Shown: positions 41,157 through 52,751, counted from the stretch's first letter. The stretch is 64,000 bases of DNA from Marinobacter sp. ATCH36 (GCF_023555055.1 NZ_JAMJPL010000008.1:124001-188000); one strand, 5' to 3'. Notes: generated by a model not told the origin, from the sequence alone. A program made the numbers and translations.

Positions 41157-42527
41157 TCAAGAACTGCTACCCTGCCGGACAAATGCGAAGTCCGCAAGCG
41201 ACAGTTCATCAAATTTCCGACGATCCACCTTCAGGTAGGCCGTTTCTGCCTCTTCCAGGATGACCACGTCCTGCACCCCGGGAAGCCTTCTCAGTGCATC
41301 GTCAATATCATCGAACTGGCTGTGTGCCACAGCATGCAACTGTACCACGAAACTGGCGGTATAACCCGGGCTCGGCATGGTCAGCGCCACTGCCAGCCAG
41401 AGTAGCAACACGATCACCATAAACCACAGCACCCCTTGCAGCCCGAGCTGCTCCAGAAGAAGCCCACCCAAGGCGCCGCCCAGAAACGCGCCGAAGAACT
41501 GGGATGTGGAATAAACCCCCATGGCCGTGCCTTTCGCCGCCGCAGGCGACTCCTTGCTCACCAGTGATGGCAAGCTGGCCTCCAGCAGGTTAAACGCCAT
41601 AAAGAAGAAGAACAGCACGGCCCAGGCAACCGGCAGGCTAGTGGATACCCCATCGATGGCGGCGGTTGAAATGGCCAGCAAAGCAATGGCGCCACAAAGA
41701 ACCGGTTTCATGCTGCGTTTTTTTTCGCCAATGATGATAAACGGCACCATGGCGAAGAAAGACGTGACCATGACCGTCAGGTAAAACCACCAATGGGACG
41801 ATGAAGGCAGGCCCAGCTCATCCTGAAGCAACGTTGGGAATACCAGGAAGATGGCAGTCAGCACCAGGTGCAGGGCGAAAATACCGAAATCGAGCCGTAG
41901 CAGTCGTCTGTCCGAGATCACTTTGCCAAGCATCGCCCGTGCCGGATGGGTATCGGCGCTGGACTTATGCTCATGAGGCGTCGGCACCAGGCGATGGACA
42001 ATCGCCATAGCCACCAGGGCCAGAGCTGCGGTGGTATAGAAGATACCGGACAGGCCGAATGCCGAACCCAGTAAAGGCCCTATTACCAAAGACACGGAAA
42101 AGGACAGGCCGATGGATATGCCCACAGTGGCCATGGCCTTGGTCCGCTCCTCCTCGCGGGTCAGGTCACTGAGCAGCGCCATCAGCACACTGGCAATAGC
42201 ACCCGCTCCCTGAAGAATCCGACCTACGATTACAACGTATATGGAGTCGGTAGAAGCTGCCAGCAAGCTACCAGCAGCGAAGAGGACCAGTCCGATATAG
42301 ATCATCCGCTTGCGGCCAACACGATCCGACAGCATACCGAACGGAATCTGCAGCAGTGCCTGGCTCAGGCCATAAGCGCCAATGGCGAGACCGATCAGGG
42401 CAGGAGTGGCACCTTTCAAGTCACTACCGAGAAGGACAAACACGGGCATGACCATGAAGAGCCCGAGCATTCTCATGGCATACACGGATGCCAGTGCTGC
42501 AACGGAGCGTCTTTCCAGTGAATTCAT
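41157..42527 (-). CDS. major facilitator superfamily transporter, YajR-like with C-terminal YAM domain
   Basis: A 456-residue 12-helix MFS protein. Motif A (GMLSDRVGRKRMIY) lies between helices 2 and 3. After helix 12 a roughly 70-residue soluble ferredoxin-like domain (ASFVVQLHAVAHSQFDDIDD to KVDRRKFDEL) matches the YAM domain of E. coli YajR. The substrate is unknown. The open frame extends to 42758, but the ATG at 42527 (MNSLERRSVAALAS) starts just before helix 1; the upstream part overlaps uvrA on the other strand. It is divergent from uvrA. Confidence 0.9.
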   Translation of the reverse strand: MNSLERRSVAALASVYAMRMLGLFMVMPVFVLLGSDLKGATPALIGLAIGAYGLSQALLQIPFGMLSDRVGRKRMIYIGLVLFAAGSLLAASTDSIYVVIVGRILQGAGAIASVLMALLSDLTREEERTKAMATVGISIGLSFSVSLVIGPLLGSAFGLSGIFYTTAALALVAMAIVHRLVPTPHEHKSSADTHPARAMLGKVISDRRLLRLDFGIFALHLVLTAIFLVFPTLLQDELGLPSSSHWWFYLTVMVTSFFAMVPFIIIGEKKRSMKPVLCGAIALLAISTAAIDGVSTSLPVAWAVLFFFFMAFNLLEASLPSLVSKESPAAAKGTAMGVYSTSQFFGAFLGGALGGLLLEQLGLQGVLWFMVIVLLLWLAVALTMPSPGYTASFVVQLHAVAHSQFDDIDDALRRLPGVQDVVILEEAETAYLKVDRRKFDELSLADFAFVRQGSSS

Positions 42528-42596
42528 GGGGCGCCTGACCTGATAAGGGTTCCGGAAACATGGGTTCGGAAGGGGAGCCTGCCCTTCGCAAAATCG

Positions 42597-42612
42597 CTGC
42601 GCATTGTAACAG
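42597..42612. promoter_or_regulatory. possible LexA (SOS) box upstream of uvrA
   Basis: CTGC-GCATTGTA-ACAG differs from CTGT-N8-ACAG at one half-site base. It lies 111 bases before the uvrA ATG, farther than usual, so it is weak evidence. Confidence 0.3.
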
Positions 42613-42689
42613 ATGCTACACAGGCAAGGCATATTGCATTCGAGTGCATTTAAGCGTCTCAGCCTTGGCCGGCCGGGGGCCAAACGCGG

Positions 42690-42695
42690 TATAAT
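42690..42695 (+). promoter_or_regulatory. -10 element of uvrA
   Basis: TATAAT, 27 bases before the uvrA ATG. TTGGCC at 42665-42670 is a possible -35 with a long 19-base spacer. Confidence 0.5.
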
Positions 42696-42722
42696 TTTCG
42701 TTTTTTCCGATAGTGAGGTGTT

Positions 42723-45548
42723 ATGGACCATATCCAGATCAAAGGGGCACGTACCCACAATCTGAAAAACATTGACCTGGATATGCCGAGGGACAAGCTG
42801 ATCGTAATCACCGGCCTGTCCGGTTCCGGAAAGTCATCCCTGGCGTTCGACACGCTCTATGCCGAAGGACAGCGACGTTACGTCGAATCCCTGTCTACCT
42901 ACGCAAGGCAGTTCCTGTCGATGATGGAAAAGCCGGATGTGGACCACATCGAGGGGCTGTCACCGGCCATTTCCATAGAACAGAAGAGTACGTCCCACAA
43001 TCCTCGCTCCACCGTCGGCACCATTACCGAAATATACGACTATCTGCGTCTGCTGTTTGCCCGCGCCGGCGAGCCCCGCTGTCCGGACCATGACCTGCCA
43101 CTGGAAGCGAAAACCGTCAGCCAGATGGTAGATCAGGTGCTTGCCATGCCAGAGGACAGCAAGCTGATGATCCTTGCACCGGTTATCCGGGATCGCAAAG
43201 GCGAGCACCTCAATGTCATCGACACCATGCGCAGCCAGGGCTTTATCCGCTTGCGGGTGGATGGCCGGGTTTACGATATCGACGACGTTCCTACCCTGGA
43301 TAAGAAACGCAAACACCAGATCGATGTGGTTGTCGACCGTTTCAAGGTCAAGCCGGGGCTGGAGCAGCGGCTTGCGGAGAGTTTTGAAACTGCGCTCGGG
43401 TTGGCAGATGGCATCGCCCTGGTTGCGCCCATGGATAACGAGGGTGAAGAACACACCTTTTCGGCCCGTTATGCCTGCACCCAGTGTGGCTATGCCATCA
43501 GCGAACTGGAGCCCCGGCTCTTCTCGTTCAACAACCCCGCCGGCGCCTGCCCCACCTGTGATGGCCTGGGCGTGAAACAATTCTTTGATGCCGAGAAAAT
43601 TGTCCAGCACCCCGAAGCCACCCTGGCTGAGGGTGCCATCAAGGGCTGGGACCGCCGGGCGGTGTATTATTTCCAGATGCTTAGCAGTGTTGCCGAACAC
43701 TACGACGTCGACATGGACACCCCATGGGACGACCTGCCAGACGACTTTCGCCAGGCATTGCTTTATGGCTCCGGAACCGAAGACATTCCGTTCCGATATG
43801 TGAACTCCCGCGGTCACATCATGGAAAAGGCACATCCCTTTGAGGGCATACTGCCCAACCTTGAGCGGCGCTACCGGGAAACAGAATCACAGAGCATGCG
43901 GGAGGAGCTGGCACGCAACCTCAGTACACAACCCTGTAAAGACTGCGGTGGCTCGCGGTTGCGGCGCAGTGCCCGGCATGTGTTTATTGAGAAGAACAAC
44001 ATCTCCGATGTGACTCATATGCCCGTGGGTGACGCCCACCACTATTTCGGGAAGCTTGCTCTGCCTGGTCGCAAGGGCGAAATAGCCGAGAAGATCCTCA
44101 AAGAGGTTCGCCAGAGACTTCAGTTCCTCGTTAATGTTGGCCTGGAATACCTGACCCTCGAACGCAGCGCCGACACCCTCTCCGGCGGCGAAGCCCAGCG
44201 TATCCGGCTCGCCAGCCAGATTGGCGCCGGCCTTGTGGGCGTCATGTATATTCTCGACGAGCCCTCCATTGGCCTACACCAGCGCGACAATGATCGCCTG
44301 CTCGCCACCCTGTTCCACCTCCGGGATCTGGGCAATACCGTCATAGTGGTGGAGCATGATGAAGATGCCATTCGGGCGGCAGACCATGTCATCGACATCG
44401 GCCCCGGCGCTGGCGTTCATGGTGGCCATATCATTGCCCAGGGCACTCCAGAGGATATCATTGCCTCCGAGGCGTCTCTTACCGGGCAATATCTGTGTGG
44501 CAAAAAAGAGATCGCTATCCCCGAGACACGCCACACCAGCAATGGCAAAAGCCTGGTACTCAAGGGCGCAACCGGTAACAACCTGCGCGGAGTAACGCTG
44601 ACCTTGCCTTTAGGCGTAATGACCTGCGTTACAGGTGTATCCGGCTCCGGCAAGTCCACCCTGATCAACAGCACGCTGTATCCCGTTTGTGCAGCAAAGC
44701 TTAATAAGGCCACGAGCTTGACTCACGCGCCCTATGAATCCCTGAAAGGCCTGGACCAGCTCGATAAGGTTATCGACATTGACCAGAGCCCCATTGGCCG
44801 CACGCCACGTTCGAACCCCGCCACCTACACCGGCCTGTTCACGCCGATCCGCGAGCTGTTCGCCGGCACCCAGGAAGCCCGCTCCCGCGGCTACAAACCC
44901 GGACGGTTCAGCTTTAACGTCAAAGGCGGGCGCTGCGAGGCCTGCCAGGGCGACGGCGTAATAAAAGTGGAGATGCATTTTCTGCCGGATGTATACGTCC
45001 CCTGTGACGTCTGTAAGGGTAAACGCTATAACCGGGAAACCCTCGAGGTTCGCTACAAGGGCAAGAGCATACACGAAGTGCTTGCGATGACAGTCGAGGA
45101 AGCTCGTGAGTTTTTCGACCCGGTCCCCTTCCTGGCTCGCAAGTTACAAACACTGATCGACGTTGGCCTGTCTTACATTCGCCTGGGTCAGAGTGCCGTA
45201 ACGCTGTCCGGTGGCGAAGCCCAACGGGTGAAGCTGGCGAAGGAGTTATCCAAGCGCGATACCGGGCAAACTCTTTACATTCTCGACGAGCCCACCACCG
45301 GCCTGCACTTTTACGATATCCAACAACTGCTGACAGTTCTGCAGAGACTGCGGGACCACGGCAACACCATTGTGGTCATCGAACATAACTTGGATGTGAT
45401 CAAGACGGCGGACTGGATTATCGATCTTGGGCCCGAAGGGGGTTCTGGTGGCGGCATGATTGTCGCGGAAGGCACGCCGGAAGAGGTGGCAGTGGTTGAG
45501 GGCTCGCATACCGGGCGGTATCTGAAAGGGGTTTTCGCCGGGAAATAA
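42723..45548 (+). CDS. uvrA: excinuclease ABC subunit UvrA
   Basis: A 941-residue DNA-damage sensor of nucleotide excision repair. Two ABC ATPase modules are present: Walker [10 protein letters not shown] (about 31) and GVSGSGKST, each with its SGGEAQR signature and LDEPSIGL / LDEPTTGL Walker B. Zinc-binding CTQCGY...CPTCDG and CEACQGDG...CDVCKGKR, and CKDCGGSRL, are in place. Length matches E. coli UvrA (940). It scans DNA as a dimer with UvrB. The start [18 protein letters not shown] is canonical. Confidence 0.98.
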   Translation: MDHIQIKGARTHNLKNIDLDMPRDKLIVITGLSGSGKSSLAFDTLYAEGQRRYVESLSTYARQFLSMMEKPDVDHIEGLSPAISIEQKSTSHNPRSTVGTITEIYDYLRLLFARAGEPRCPDHDLPLEAKTVSQMVDQVLAMPEDSKLMILAPVIRDRKGEHLNVIDTMRSQGFIRLRVDGRVYDIDDVPTLDKKRKHQIDVVVDRFKVKPGLEQRLAESFETALGLADGIALVAPMDNEGEEHTFSARYACTQCGYAISELEPRLFSFNNPAGACPTCDGLGVKQFFDAEKIVQHPEATLAEGAIKGWDRRAVYYFQMLSSVAEHYDVDMDTPWDDLPDDFRQALLYGSGTEDIPFRYVNSRGHIMEKAHPFEGILPNLERRYRETESQSMREELARNLSTQPCKDCGGSRLRRSARHVFIEKNNISDVTHMPVGDAHHYFGKLALPGRKGEIAEKILKEVRQRLQFLVNVGLEYLTLERSADTLSGGEAQRIRLASQIGAGLVGVMYILDEPSIGLHQRDNDRLLATLFHLRDLGNTVIVVEHDEDAIRAADHVIDIGPGAGVHGGHIIAQGTPEDIIASEASLTGQYLCGKKEIAIPETRHTSNGKSLVLKGATGNNLRGVTLTLPLGVMTCVTGVSGSGKSTLINSTLYPVCAAKLNKATSLTHAPYESLKGLDQLDKVIDIDQSPIGRTPRSNPATYTGLFTPIRELFAGTQEARSRGYKPGRFSFNVKGGRCEACQGDGVIKVEMHFLPDVYVPCDVCKGKRYNRETLEVRYKGKSIHEVLAMTVEEAREFFDPVPFLARKLQTLIDVGLSYIRLGQSAVTLSGGEAQRVKLAKELSKRDTGQTLYILDEPTTGLHFYDIQQLLTVLQRLRDHGNTIVVIEHNLDVIKTADWIIDLGPEGGSGGGMIVAEGTPEEVAVVEGSHTGRYLKGVFAGK

Positions 45549-45561
45549 ATAACGGATTAGC

Positions 45562-45589
45562 CACGGACGACGCAGACAAACACGGACGA
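45562..45589. repeat. short degenerate repeat after uvrA
   Basis: CACGGACG occurs at 45562-45569 and again at 45582-45589, with a related GACGCAGAC segment between. It appears to be a small low-complexity direct repeat with no known function. Confidence 0.4.
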
Positions 45590-45621
45590 AACAGCGAAAG
45601 GCGTATTACTAAGGCCAGAAC

Positions 45622-45714
45622 GGCCAGGGGATGGGGGTAAGTTTTCTGGAGGAAAAAGGTGTCTGAGCGAAGCGAGTTCTTTTTCTGAAGAAAAATTACC
45701 CCCAGCCCCTGGCC
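45622..45714. repeat. long imperfect inverted repeat between uvrA and rplQ
   Basis: The left arm from 45622 (GGCCAGGGGATGGGGGTAA, then GTTTTCT) and the right arm ending at 45714 are complementary over about 36 bases with a few mismatches. Between them is a loop containing AGCGAAGCGAG. It could form a large cruciform or RNA hairpin. It is not followed by a T-run, and the dedicated terminator is at 45768-45805. Confidence 0.75.
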
Positions 45715-45767
45715 AAGCACCAATGACCAAGCACCAAACCACAAATCACCGAACTCGAAAGTCAGAC

Positions 45768-45805
45768 ATAAAAAAACCGGAGCGATCAGGCTCCGGTTTT
45801 TTTAT
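45768..45805. terminator. bidirectional terminator between uvrA and the ribosomal operon
   Basis: ATAAAAAAACCGGAGC and its exact complement (16-bp stem) flank loop GATCAG. A and T runs on both sides suit termination of both rplQ (minus) and uvrA (plus) transcripts. Confidence 0.92.
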
Positions 45806-45820
45806 GACTCGGCGAGGAGA

Positions 45821-46219
45821 TTAATCTTCGCTTTCGTCAACTTCTTCTGCTTCGATGTCCAACGGACGACCGACCAGCTCTACGAATGCCATCGGGGCAT
45901 TGTCGCCAGCGCGGAAGCCACACTTCAGAATACGAAGGTAACCACCCGGACGCTCGTTGTAACGGGGGCCAAGCTCGTTGAACAGCTTGGCAACCGCCGC
46001 ATCGTCACGCAGGCGTGAGAACGCCAGCCGACGATTTGCAACCGAATCATTCTTTGCGAGCGTGATCAAAGGCTCAGCTACCCGGCGAAGTTCCTTCGCC
46101 TTGGGGAGCGTTGTTTTGATCAGCTCGTGATCAACCAGCGACGCAGCCATGTTGCGAAACATGGCCTTGCGATGCGCGCTGGTCCTGCTGAACTTACGAC
46201 CACTCTTACGATGACGCAT
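45821..46219 (-). CDS. rplQ: 50S ribosomal protein L17
   Basis: 132 residues; [28 protein letters not shown] is the family start ([14 protein letters not shown] shown). Last gene of the alpha operon, followed by a strong terminator. The acidic C-terminal tail ([10 protein letters not shown]) is slightly longer than in E. coli. Confidence 0.97.
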   Translation of the reverse strand: MRHRKSGRKFSRTSAHRKAMFRNMAASLVDHELIKTTLPKAKELRRVAEPLITLAKNDSVANRRLAFSRLRDDAAVAKLFNELGPRYNERPGGYLRILKCGFRAGDNAPMAFVELVGRPLDIEAEEVDESED

Positions 46220-46252
46220 TGCTCTGATTCCTTACCTTAAACTAATCGGCGA

Positions 46253-47257
46253 TTAACCGCCCAGTACCCGGTCGTCGCCACGAAGGCTAGCCGGCGGCCA
46301 GTTATCAAGACGCATACCCAGTGACAGACCACGGGACGCGAGCACGTCCTTGATCTCGGTAAGCGACTTTTTACCAAGGTTAGGCGTCTTCAGCAGCTCA
46401 ACTTCTGTGCGCTGGATCAGATCGCCGATGTAGTAAATATTTTCAGCCTTCAAGCAGTTAGCTGAACGCACTGTCAATTCCAGATCATCAACCGGGCGCA
46501 GGAGAATAGGATCGATTTCTTCCTCTTCCTCAACACGCTCAGGCTCTTTCTCATGATCGAAATCAACAAACACAGCCAGTTGCTGCTGGAGAATGGTTGC
46601 GGCCCGGCGAATCGCTTCTTCCGGATCGATAGTACCATTGGTTTCCAGGTCAATAACCAGCTTGTCCAGATCCGTACGCTGCTCTACCCGCGCGCTTTCC
46701 ACGGCATAGGCAACACGACGAACCGGGCTGAAAGTTGCGTCCAGTTGCAGGCGTCCAATGGCGCGAGTCTCGTCCTCGTCCAGACCCCGCTGATCGGCCG
46801 GCTCATAGCCGCGACCACGGACAACCTTCAGACGCATGTTAACTTCACCGTTGGCACTCAGGTGACAGATAACATGTTCCGGGTTGGTGATCTCGACATC
46901 GTGATCCAGCTTGATATCACCGGCAGTGACAACGCCCGGGCCTTTCTTGCTGAGTGTTACCTCAGCATCGTCCCGGCCGCCCATTTTCACGGCCACGCCC
47001 TTGAGATTCAGTAGAATCTCGATGACGTCTTCCTGAACACCTTCGATCGCGCTGTACTCATGCAGAACGCCGTCAATCTGTGCTTCGGTAATGGCACAGC
47101 CCGGCATTGAGGACAAGAGTATACGACGCAGTGCGCTGCCCAGAGTGTGCCCGAAACCTCTTTCCAGAGGCTCCAGTGTCACCTTGGCGCGCATGGCGCT
47201 TGATTCTTTCACGTCAATGGTACGAGGTGTCAATAACTCATGTACTGAACGCTGCAT
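46253..47257 (-). CDS. rpoA: DNA-directed RNA polymerase subunit alpha
   Basis: A 334-residue subunit that nucleates RNA polymerase assembly. N-terminal dimerisation domain with [20 protein letters not shown], then an acidic linker ([15 protein letters not shown]) and the C-terminal domain with [14 protein letters not shown] and [19 protein letters not shown] that binds UP elements and activators. Sits between rpsD and rplQ as in E. coli. Confidence 0.98.
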   Translation of the reverse strand: MQRSVHELLTPRTIDVKESSAMRAKVTLEPLERGFGHTLGSALRRILLSSMPGCAITEAQIDGVLHEYSAIEGVQEDVIEILLNLKGVAVKMGGRDDAEVTLSKKGPGVVTAGDIKLDHDVEITNPEHVICHLSANGEVNMRLKVVRGRGYEPADQRGLDEDETRAIGRLQLDATFSPVRRVAYAVESARVEQRTDLDKLVIDLETNGTIDPEEAIRRAATILQQQLAVFVDFDHEKEPERVEEEEEIDPILLRPVDDLELTVRSANCLKAENIYYIGDLIQRTEVELLKTPNLGKKSLTEIKDVLASRGLSLGMRLDNWPPASLRGDDRVLGG

Positions 47258-47292
47258 AGACGCCCCTAATTGCTCTCGTTGCTAACTGGGCT

Positions 47293-47913
47293 TTACTTGG
47301 AGTAAAGCTCGACGATGAGGTTCTCGTTGATGTCGGCCGACAATTCAGTGCGCTCGGGCACTGACCTGTAAACGCCGGACATCTTGCTGGCGTCGACCTC
47401 TACCCAGCTTACCGGTGAACGGCTGGAAGACAGATCCAGCGCGCCTTTGACGCGAAGCTGGTTTTTTGCCTTCTCACGCACACTCACAACATCGCCTGGC
47501 TTAACCTGATAAGACGGAATATTTACCAGCTTATCGTTAACCAGAATCGCTTTGTGAGAAACGAGCTGACGGGACTCAGCACGGGTAGAACCAAAACCCA
47601 TGCGATATACAACGTTATCAAGACGGCCTTCCAGCAGCTGCAACAGGTTCTCACCAGTTGCGCCTTTGCCGCGGGCGGCCTCTTTGTAATAGTTGCGGAA
47701 TTGCTTTTCCAGTACGCCGTAGATACGACGGACCTTCTGCTTTTCACGAAGCTGCACGCCATACTCGGACAGACGGCTGCGACGCGCGCCGTGCATACCT
47801 GGCGGAGTCTCAATGTTGCACTTTGAATCGAGCGCGCGAACACCGCTCTTCAGAAAAAGATCTGTCCCTTCACGACGAGACAGCTTGCACTTCGGGCCTA
47901 TATAACGAGCCAT
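47293..47913 (-). CDS. rpsD: 30S ribosomal protein S4
   Basis: 206 residues, same as E. coli. [19 protein letters not shown] start and the S4 RNA-binding domain ([20 protein letters not shown]) are present. S4 is an assembly-initiating protein and, in E. coli, the translational repressor of the alpha operon. Confidence 0.98.
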   Translation of the reverse strand: MARYIGPKCKLSRREGTDLFLKSGVRALDSKCNIETPPGMHGARRSRLSEYGVQLREKQKVRRIYGVLEKQFRNYYKEAARGKGATGENLLQLLEGRLDNVVYRMGFGSTRAESRQLVSHKAILVNDKLVNIPSYQVKPGDVVSVREKAKNQLRVKGALDLSSSRSPVSWVEVDASKMSGVYRSVPERTELSADINENLIVELYSK

Positions 47914-47931
47914 AATTCACTGTCTCCTGTG

Positions 47932-48321
47932 TTAGACGCGGCGCTTTTTGGGCGGACGACAACCGTTATGGGGAATCGGCGTCACATCAGTGATGTTGGT
48001 GATCTTGTACCCGCAGCCGTTAAGCGCGCGTACAGCGGATTCACGTCCGGGCCCCGGACCTTTAACCTCTACGTCCAGGTTTTTAAGGCCGTATTCAGCA
48101 GCCGCATTACCGGCTCTTTCAGCTGCTACCTGCGCAGCAAAAGGTGTGCTCTTGCGTGACCCACGAAAACCGGAACCACCAGAAGTGGCCCAGGACAATA
48201 CGTTGCCCTGACGGTCAGAAATGGTCACGATAGTGTTGTTGAAGGACGCGTGAATGTGCGCGACGCCATCAACAACCGTCTTTTTCACCTTTTTACGGGT
48301 ACGTGTACCTGGCTTTGCCAT
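47932..48321 (-). CDS. rpsK: 30S ribosomal protein S11
   Basis: 129 residues. [20 protein letters not shown] and the C-terminal [18 protein letters not shown] are diagnostic. Lies between rpsM and rpsD in the alpha operon. Confidence 0.98.
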   Translation of the reverse strand: MAKPGTRTRKKVKKTVVDGVAHIHASFNNTIVTISDRQGNVLSWATSGGSGFRGSRKSTPFAAQVAAERAGNAAAEYGLKNLDVEVKGPGPGRESAVRALNGCGYKITNITDVTPIPHNGCRPPKKRRV

Positions 48322-48334
48322 GATTGCCTACCTG

Positions 48335-48691
48335 TTACTTACGAATAGGTTTGCGAGGACCTTTACGGGTGCGTGCGTTGGTCTTTGTGCGCTGGCCACG
48401 GACCGGAAGGCCATGACGATGACGCAGACCACGGTGACAACCGAGATCCTTCAAACGCTTAATGTTCATCTGAACTTCACGACGCAAATCGCCTTCAACG
48501 GCCAGCTTGCCTACTTCAGTACGAAGAGATTCAAGCTGCTCGTCGGACAGGTCCTTGACCTTGACGTCCGGCTTTACGCCGGTTGCATCGCAAAGCTTCT
48601 GAGCTGCTGTCCGGCCGACTCCAAAAATGTAAGTCAGCGAGATAACAGCATGTTTGTGATCGGGTATATTGACACCGGCTATACGTGCCAT
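48335..48691 (-). CDS. rpsM: 30S ribosomal protein S13
   Basis: 118 residues starting [19 protein letters not shown] at 48691, with GGAG 8 bases upstream. The open frame reaches 48784, but that extension is not conserved. [22 protein letters not shown] is the family C-terminal signature. First gene of the alpha operon after rpmJ. Confidence 0.97.
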   Translation of the reverse strand: MARIAGVNIPDHKHAVISLTYIFGVGRTAAQKLCDATGVKPDVKVKDLSDEQLESLRTEVGKLAVEGDLRREVQMNIKRLKDLGCHRGLRHRHGLPVRGQRTKTNARTRKGPRKPIRK

Positions 48692-48832
48692 CCAAATTAC
48701 TCCGCGTTCAAAGCTTTGCTGTGTGAATTTTCCGCCACTATAAAAGGGCGCGAAATAATAGCGCCTGACCCCACCTGAGGTCAAGCGCTATTGATCGTAC
48801 CCTCTGCAATGTCAGTGCTGAATCCCTAAGGA

Positions 48833-48946
48833 TTAACCCTGGCGCTGCTTGTGACGAGGCTCCGAGCAAATGACCCTTACCGAGCCATTGCGACGAATTA
48901 CTTTGCAGTTACGGCAAATTTTCTTTACCGAAGCGCGTACTTTCAT
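48833..48946 (-). CDS. rpmJ: 50S ribosomal protein L36, zinc-binding form
   Basis: 37 residues: begins [19 protein letters not shown] and ends RHKQRQG. Cys11, Cys14, Cys27 and His32 form the zinc site, so this is the zinc-dependent paralogue. It lies between secY and rpsM, as in E. coli. Start at 48946, stop TAA at 48833-48835. Confidence 0.95.
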   Translation of the reverse strand: MKVRASVKKICRNCKVIRRNGSVRVICSEPRHKQRQG

Positions 48947-48976
48947 TGTCGACTCCAGTTTTCAAGGGGAACGGCG

Positions 48977-50299
48977 TTAACCGTTCCGACCATAGCCCTT
49001 GAGATTGGACTTCTTCATCAATGAATCATATTGATGAGACATCAGGTGCGACTGTACCTGAGCCATGAAATCCATCACCACGACTACAACAATCAGCAGT
49101 GACGTACCGCCCAGATAGAACGGAACATTCCCGGCCACCATCAGGAACTGAGGGAACAGGGAAACTGCTGCAATGTACATTGCACCGAACAATGTCAGGC
49201 GGGTCAGCACACCGTCAATATACTTGGCGGTCTGATCGCCCGGACGGATGCCCGGAATAAACGCGCCTGAGCGCTTGAGGTTATCCGCAACTTCTTTCGG
49301 GTTGTACATCAGCGCTGTATAGAAGAAGCAGAAGAACACCACCGCTGCTGCAAACAGAATAATGTACAGGGGCTGACTGGGCGCCAGTGCCTGGGAGATA
49401 TCGCTCAGCCACTCCATGCCTTCGCCCTGACCGAACCACTGCCCCAGCGATGCCGGGAACAGCAGAATGGAAGAGGCAAAGATCGGCGGAATAACGCCGG
49501 CCATGTTCACCTTCAAAGGCAAGTGACTGGATTGCTGCGCGAATACCCGACGACCCTGTTGCCTCTTGGCATAGTTGATGGTCAGACGGCGCTGTCCGCG
49601 CTCCATGAACACCACAAAGCCAACGACGGCAACTGCCAGCACAGCGATACCCAGAACCACCAGCAGACTCATTTCGCCATTGCGAGCCTGCTCAAGTGTC
49701 TGGCCAATAGCCCCAGGCAGACCCGCAACGATGCCCGCAAAAATCAGCAGCGAAATGCCGTTACCAACACCGCGCTCGGTGATCTGCTCACCCAGCCACA
49801 TCATGAACACGGCACCGCTGACGAAAGAAACAACTGCCACAAAATGGAAGCTGAAGCTGTCGTTAAAGGTCACGCCCTGTGATGCAAGCCCGACAGAGAT
49901 ACCAAAGCCCTGAACCAGGGCCAGGATAACCGTACCATACCGCGTGTACTGGCTAATCTTTCGACGACCAGCCTCGCCCTCTTTCTTCAGCTGCTCCAAC
50001 GTCGGGTTGACCGCCGTCATGAGCTGCATGATTATCGAGGCCGAGATATACGGCATGATACCAAGTGCGAAGATACTCATTCGCTCAAGCGCACCACCGG
50101 AAAACATGTTGAACATGCTCAGGATTGTGCCCTGATTCTGTTCAAACAGTGCCGCCAGACGGTCAGGATTGATACCCGGAACCGGTATATGGGCACCTAT
50201 TCGGTACACCAACAGTGCCAGGAAGACAAACCAGAGCCGCGAACGCAGCTCTGCCAGTCCTTTTCCCCCGCCCGCAGGCAATGATGCGTTCTTGGCCAT
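48977..50299 (-). CDS. secY: protein translocase subunit SecY
   Basis: A 440-residue ten-helix channel protein of the Sec translocon. [16 protein letters not shown], the plug-containing [20 protein letters not shown] and the cytoplasmic loop [20 protein letters not shown] are visible, as is [20 protein letters not shown] in the C-terminal half. Lies between rplO and rpmJ in the spc operon. Confidence 0.98.
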   Translation of the reverse strand: MAKNASLPAGGGKGLAELRSRLWFVFLALLVYRIGAHIPVPGINPDRLAALFEQNQGTILSMFNMFSGGALERMSIFALGIMPYISASIIMQLMTAVNPTLEQLKKEGEAGRRKISQYTRYGTVILALVQGFGISVGLASQGVTFNDSFSFHFVAVVSFVSGAVFMMWLGEQITERGVGNGISLLIFAGIVAGLPGAIGQTLEQARNGEMSLLVVLGIAVLAVAVVGFVVFMERGQRRLTINYAKRQQGRRVFAQQSSHLPLKVNMAGVIPPIFASSILLFPASLGQWFGQGEGMEWLSDISQALAPSQPLYIILFAAAVVFFCFFYTALMYNPKEVADNLKRSGAFIPGIRPGDQTAKYIDGVLTRLTLFGAMYIAAVSLFPQFLMVAGNVPFYLGGTSLLIVVVVVMDFMAQVQSHLMSHQYDSLMKKSNLKGYGRNG

Positions 50300-50316
50300 T
50301 TAGTCCTCGACTCGCC

Positions 50317-50751
50317 TTAGTCTTCGACTTTACCGCCCGCGGCAGTGATCGCCTCGCGTGCGCCTTTGGTCACTTTAAGACCCTTGACGGTCACCGCACG
50401 GCTCAGTTCGCCGGACAGAATGACCTTCGCTTCGCGGATTTCCTCGCGAACGATGTCAGCTTTTTTCAGGGCCTCGAGATCGGCAACATCGCCGTCCACT
50501 TTCGCCAGCTCGTTCAGACGAATTTCGGCGACATAGCGCTGTTGGCGCGAGGTGAAACCAAATTTCGGCAGACGACGGGCCAACGGCTGCTGGCCACCCT
50601 CGAAACCGGGAGCTACACTGCCGCCGGAACGGGCTTTCAGACCCTTGTGACCACGACCACCGGTCTTGCCGAGGCCGCTACCGATACCGCGACCCACACG
50701 CCTTGCGGCGGGACGTGAACCAGGTTCCGGACTAAGTTCGTTCAGACGCAT
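50317..50751 (-). CDS. rplO: 50S ribosomal protein L15
   Basis: 144 residues. [20 protein letters not shown] start and [18 protein letters not shown] loop are diagnostic. One base separates it from rpmD. Confidence 0.98.
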   Translation of the reverse strand: MRLNELSPEPGSRPAARRVGRGIGSGLGKTGGRGHKGLKARSGGSVAPGFEGGQQPLARRLPKFGFTSRQQRYVAEIRLNELAKVDGDVADLEALKKADIVREEIREAKVILSGELSRAVTVKGLKVTKGAREAITAAGGKVED

Positions 50752-50752
50752 C

Positions 50753-50941
50753 CTAGTTCTCCTCTACCTGCACCAGGTAGTTAACCCGGTTGATCATGCC
50801 GCGAATGGACGGTGTATCTTCCACTTCCACGGTGTGACCGATTTTACGGAGACCCAGGCCCTTCACACACAGCTTGTGCTTGGGCTGACAGCCGATAGGG
50901 CTGCGGGTCAGTGTTACTTTGATCGTTTTTGCGTTCGCCAT
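50753..50941 (-). CDS. rpmD: 50S ribosomal protein L30
   Basis: 62 residues from [17 protein letters not shown] at 50941; the open frame to 50989 overlaps rpsE and is not conserved. [20 protein letters not shown] is the family core. Confidence 0.96.
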   Translation of the reverse strand: MANAKTIKVTLTRSPIGCQPKHKLCVKGLGLRKIGHTVEVEDTPSIRGMINRVNYLVQVEEN

Positions 50942-50945
50942 GACT

Positions 50946-51446
50946 TCAACCCAGAATCTCTTCCACGGATTTACCGCGCTTGGCTGCAATATCTTCAGGC
51001 GCTTGAGTTGCCTGTAGACCCTTGATGGTGGAACGTACCACGTTCACCGGGTTGGTAGACCCATAACACTTGGACAGTACGTTCTGCACACCCGCGACTT
51101 CCAGTACCGCACGCATCGCACCACCGGCGATGATACCGGTACCTTCCGATGCCGGCTGCATGTAGACCTTGGAGCCACCATGCTGCGCTTTGACCGCGTA
51201 CTGCAGCGTCGTTCCGTCAAGCGGAATGTCGACCATGTTCTTGCGTGCAGCTTCCATCGCTTTCTGGATCGCAACCGGCACTTCACGCGCCTTGCCACGA
51301 CCGAAACCAACGCGTCCTTTACCATCACCCACTACAGTCAGTGCGGTGAAGGCAAAAATACGGCCGCCTTTGACAACCTTGGCGACGCGATTGACCTGAA
51401 CCAGCTTCTCCTGGAGCTCAGGCGCCTTCTGTTCGTTAACGCTCAT
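50946..51446 (-). CDS. rpsE: 30S ribosomal protein S5
   Basis: 166 residues. The start ATG at 51446 ([15 protein letters not shown]) has AGAGG 8 bases upstream; an in-frame GTG three codons earlier is less likely. [20 protein letters not shown] and the S5 C-terminal domain are present. S5 affects decoding fidelity. Confidence 0.97.
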   Translation of the reverse strand: MSVNEQKAPELQEKLVQVNRVAKVVKGGRIFAFTALTVVGDGKGRVGFGRGKAREVPVAIQKAMEAARKNMVDIPLDGTTLQYAVKAQHGGSKVYMQPASEGTGIIAGGAMRAVLEVAGVQNVLSKCYGSTNPVNVVRSTIKGLQATQAPEDIAAKRGKSVEEILG

Positions 51447-51458
51447 CTTCTCCACCTC

Positions 51459-51806
51459 TTAGAATTGCAAGCCAGCTTCACGGGCTGCGTCGGCCAGAGC
51501 CTGGACGCGACCATGATAACGGTAACCGGAGCGGTCAAAAGCGACCTGCTCTACACCTGCTGCCTTGGCACGCTCAGCAATAAGCTGACCGACCTTTTTG
51601 GCAGCGTCCACGTTACCGGTTGCACCCTGGCGCAGGTCCTTATCCAACGTGGAGGCAGCCGCCAGCACCTTGCTGCCGTCTGCAGTCGTAACCTGGGCAT
51701 ACATATGCCGCGGTGTACGATGTACACACAGGCGGTTGGTACCCAACTTACGGATCTTCATGCGCACTTTGCGTGCGCGACGCAATCTTTCGTTATTCGC
51801 GCTCAT
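51459..51806 (-). CDS. rplR: 50S ribosomal protein L18
   Basis: 115 residues. [20 protein letters not shown] and the C-terminal [20 protein letters not shown] are diagnostic; it binds 5S rRNA with L5. Confidence 0.97.
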   Translation of the reverse strand: MSANNERLRRARKVRMKIRKLGTNRLCVHRTPRHMYAQVTTADGSKVLAAASTLDKDLRQGATGNVDAAKKVGQLIAERAKAAGVEQVAFDRSGYRYHGRVQALADAAREAGLQF

Positions 51807-51815
51807 AGTCCCGCC

Positions 51816-52349
51816 TTATTTCTTCTTGGCTTCTTTGCGTCTGACCTGCTCATCCGCATAACGAACACCTTTGCCTTTGTAAGGCTCTGGCGGACGGAAT
51901 GCGCGAATTTCAGCAGCGACCTGGCCAACCTGTTGCTTGTCGATTCCGCGAATCACAACTTCCGTATTGGACGGAGTTTCAGCGGTAATCCCCTCGGGCA
52001 GCTCATACTCGACCGGGTGAGAAAAACCCAGTGTCAGGTTGAGCTTCTTACCTTGCGCCTGAGCACGGTAACCTACGCCCGTCAGTGCGAGCTTGCGCTC
52101 CCAACCTGTCGTCACACCGGTCACCATGTTGTTGACCAGTGCGCGGGTAGTACCAGCAAGAGCGCGGGACTGTTTTGCTCCATCACGAGCAACGAAGCGC
52201 AGAACATTTTCTTCCTGCGTGACGTCAACCACGTGGTGGATGGTGAATTGAAGCGACCCCTTGGATCCCTTCACATTAATTTCCTGTCCGTTCAGCTTAA
52301 CCTCAACACCGGAAGGCAGCACGACAGGATTATTGGCAACCCTGGACAT
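51816..52349 (-). CDS. rplF: 50S ribosomal protein L6
   Basis: 177 residues. [20 protein letters not shown] start and the C-terminal [16 protein letters not shown] motif are conserved. Two L6 domains are visible. Confidence 0.98.
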   Translation of the reverse strand: MSRVANNPVVLPSGVEVKLNGQEINVKGSKGSLQFTIHHVVDVTQEENVLRFVARDGAKQSRALAGTTRALVNNMVTGVTTGWERKLALTGVGYRAQAQGKKLNLTLGFSHPVEYELPEGITAETPSNTEVVIRGIDKQQVGQVAAEIRAFRPPEPYKGKGVRYADEQVRRKEAKKK

Positions 52350-52358
52350 GTGTATCTC

Positions 52359-52751
52359 CTAAAATACGGTGCAGATGACTTCGCCACCCACGCCGGCAGC
52401 ACGTGCAGCGCGGTCTGTCATTACGCCCTTGGACGTAGAGACAATCGCGATTCCCAGACCACCGGATACTTTCGGCAGTTCCCCAGCGCCATTGTACCGG
52501 CGCAGACTCGGACGGCTGACCCGCTTGATTTCCTCAATAACCGGCTTGCCACCGAAATACTTGAGGTTAATGGTCAGCTCGGGCTTCGCGTCAGCTGAGA
52601 CGGAAAAATCGGCTACGTAACCTTCGTCCTTTAGGACCTGGGCCACGGAGATCTTCATCTTTGAAGACGGCATGGCCACATCGGCCTTCTGTGCCATCTG
52701 TGCATTGCGGATACGGGTAAACATATCCGCAAGCGTATCTTGCATACTCAT
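52359..52751 (-). CDS. rpsH: 30S ribosomal protein S8
   Basis: 130 residues from [20 protein letters not shown] at 52751; the upstream open frame to 52808 is not conserved. [20 protein letters not shown] is the C-terminal signature. In E. coli S8 represses the spc operon. Confidence 0.98.
   Translation of the reverse strand: MSMQDTLADMFTRIRNAQMAQKADVAMPSSKMKISVAQVLKDEGYVADFSVSADAKPELTINLKYFGGKPVIEEIKRVSRPSLRRYNGAGELPKVSGGLGIAIVSTSKGVMTDRAARAAGVGGEVICTVF

Noticed and set aside
42601-42626. CTGT repeats upstream of uvrA as a second LexA box
   Set aside because: They form a direct, not inverted, arrangement and do not fit CTGT-N8-ACAG.
45562-45589. CRISPR-like repeats after uvrA
   Set aside because: There are only two short 8-base copies with irregular spacing and no spacers or cas genes.
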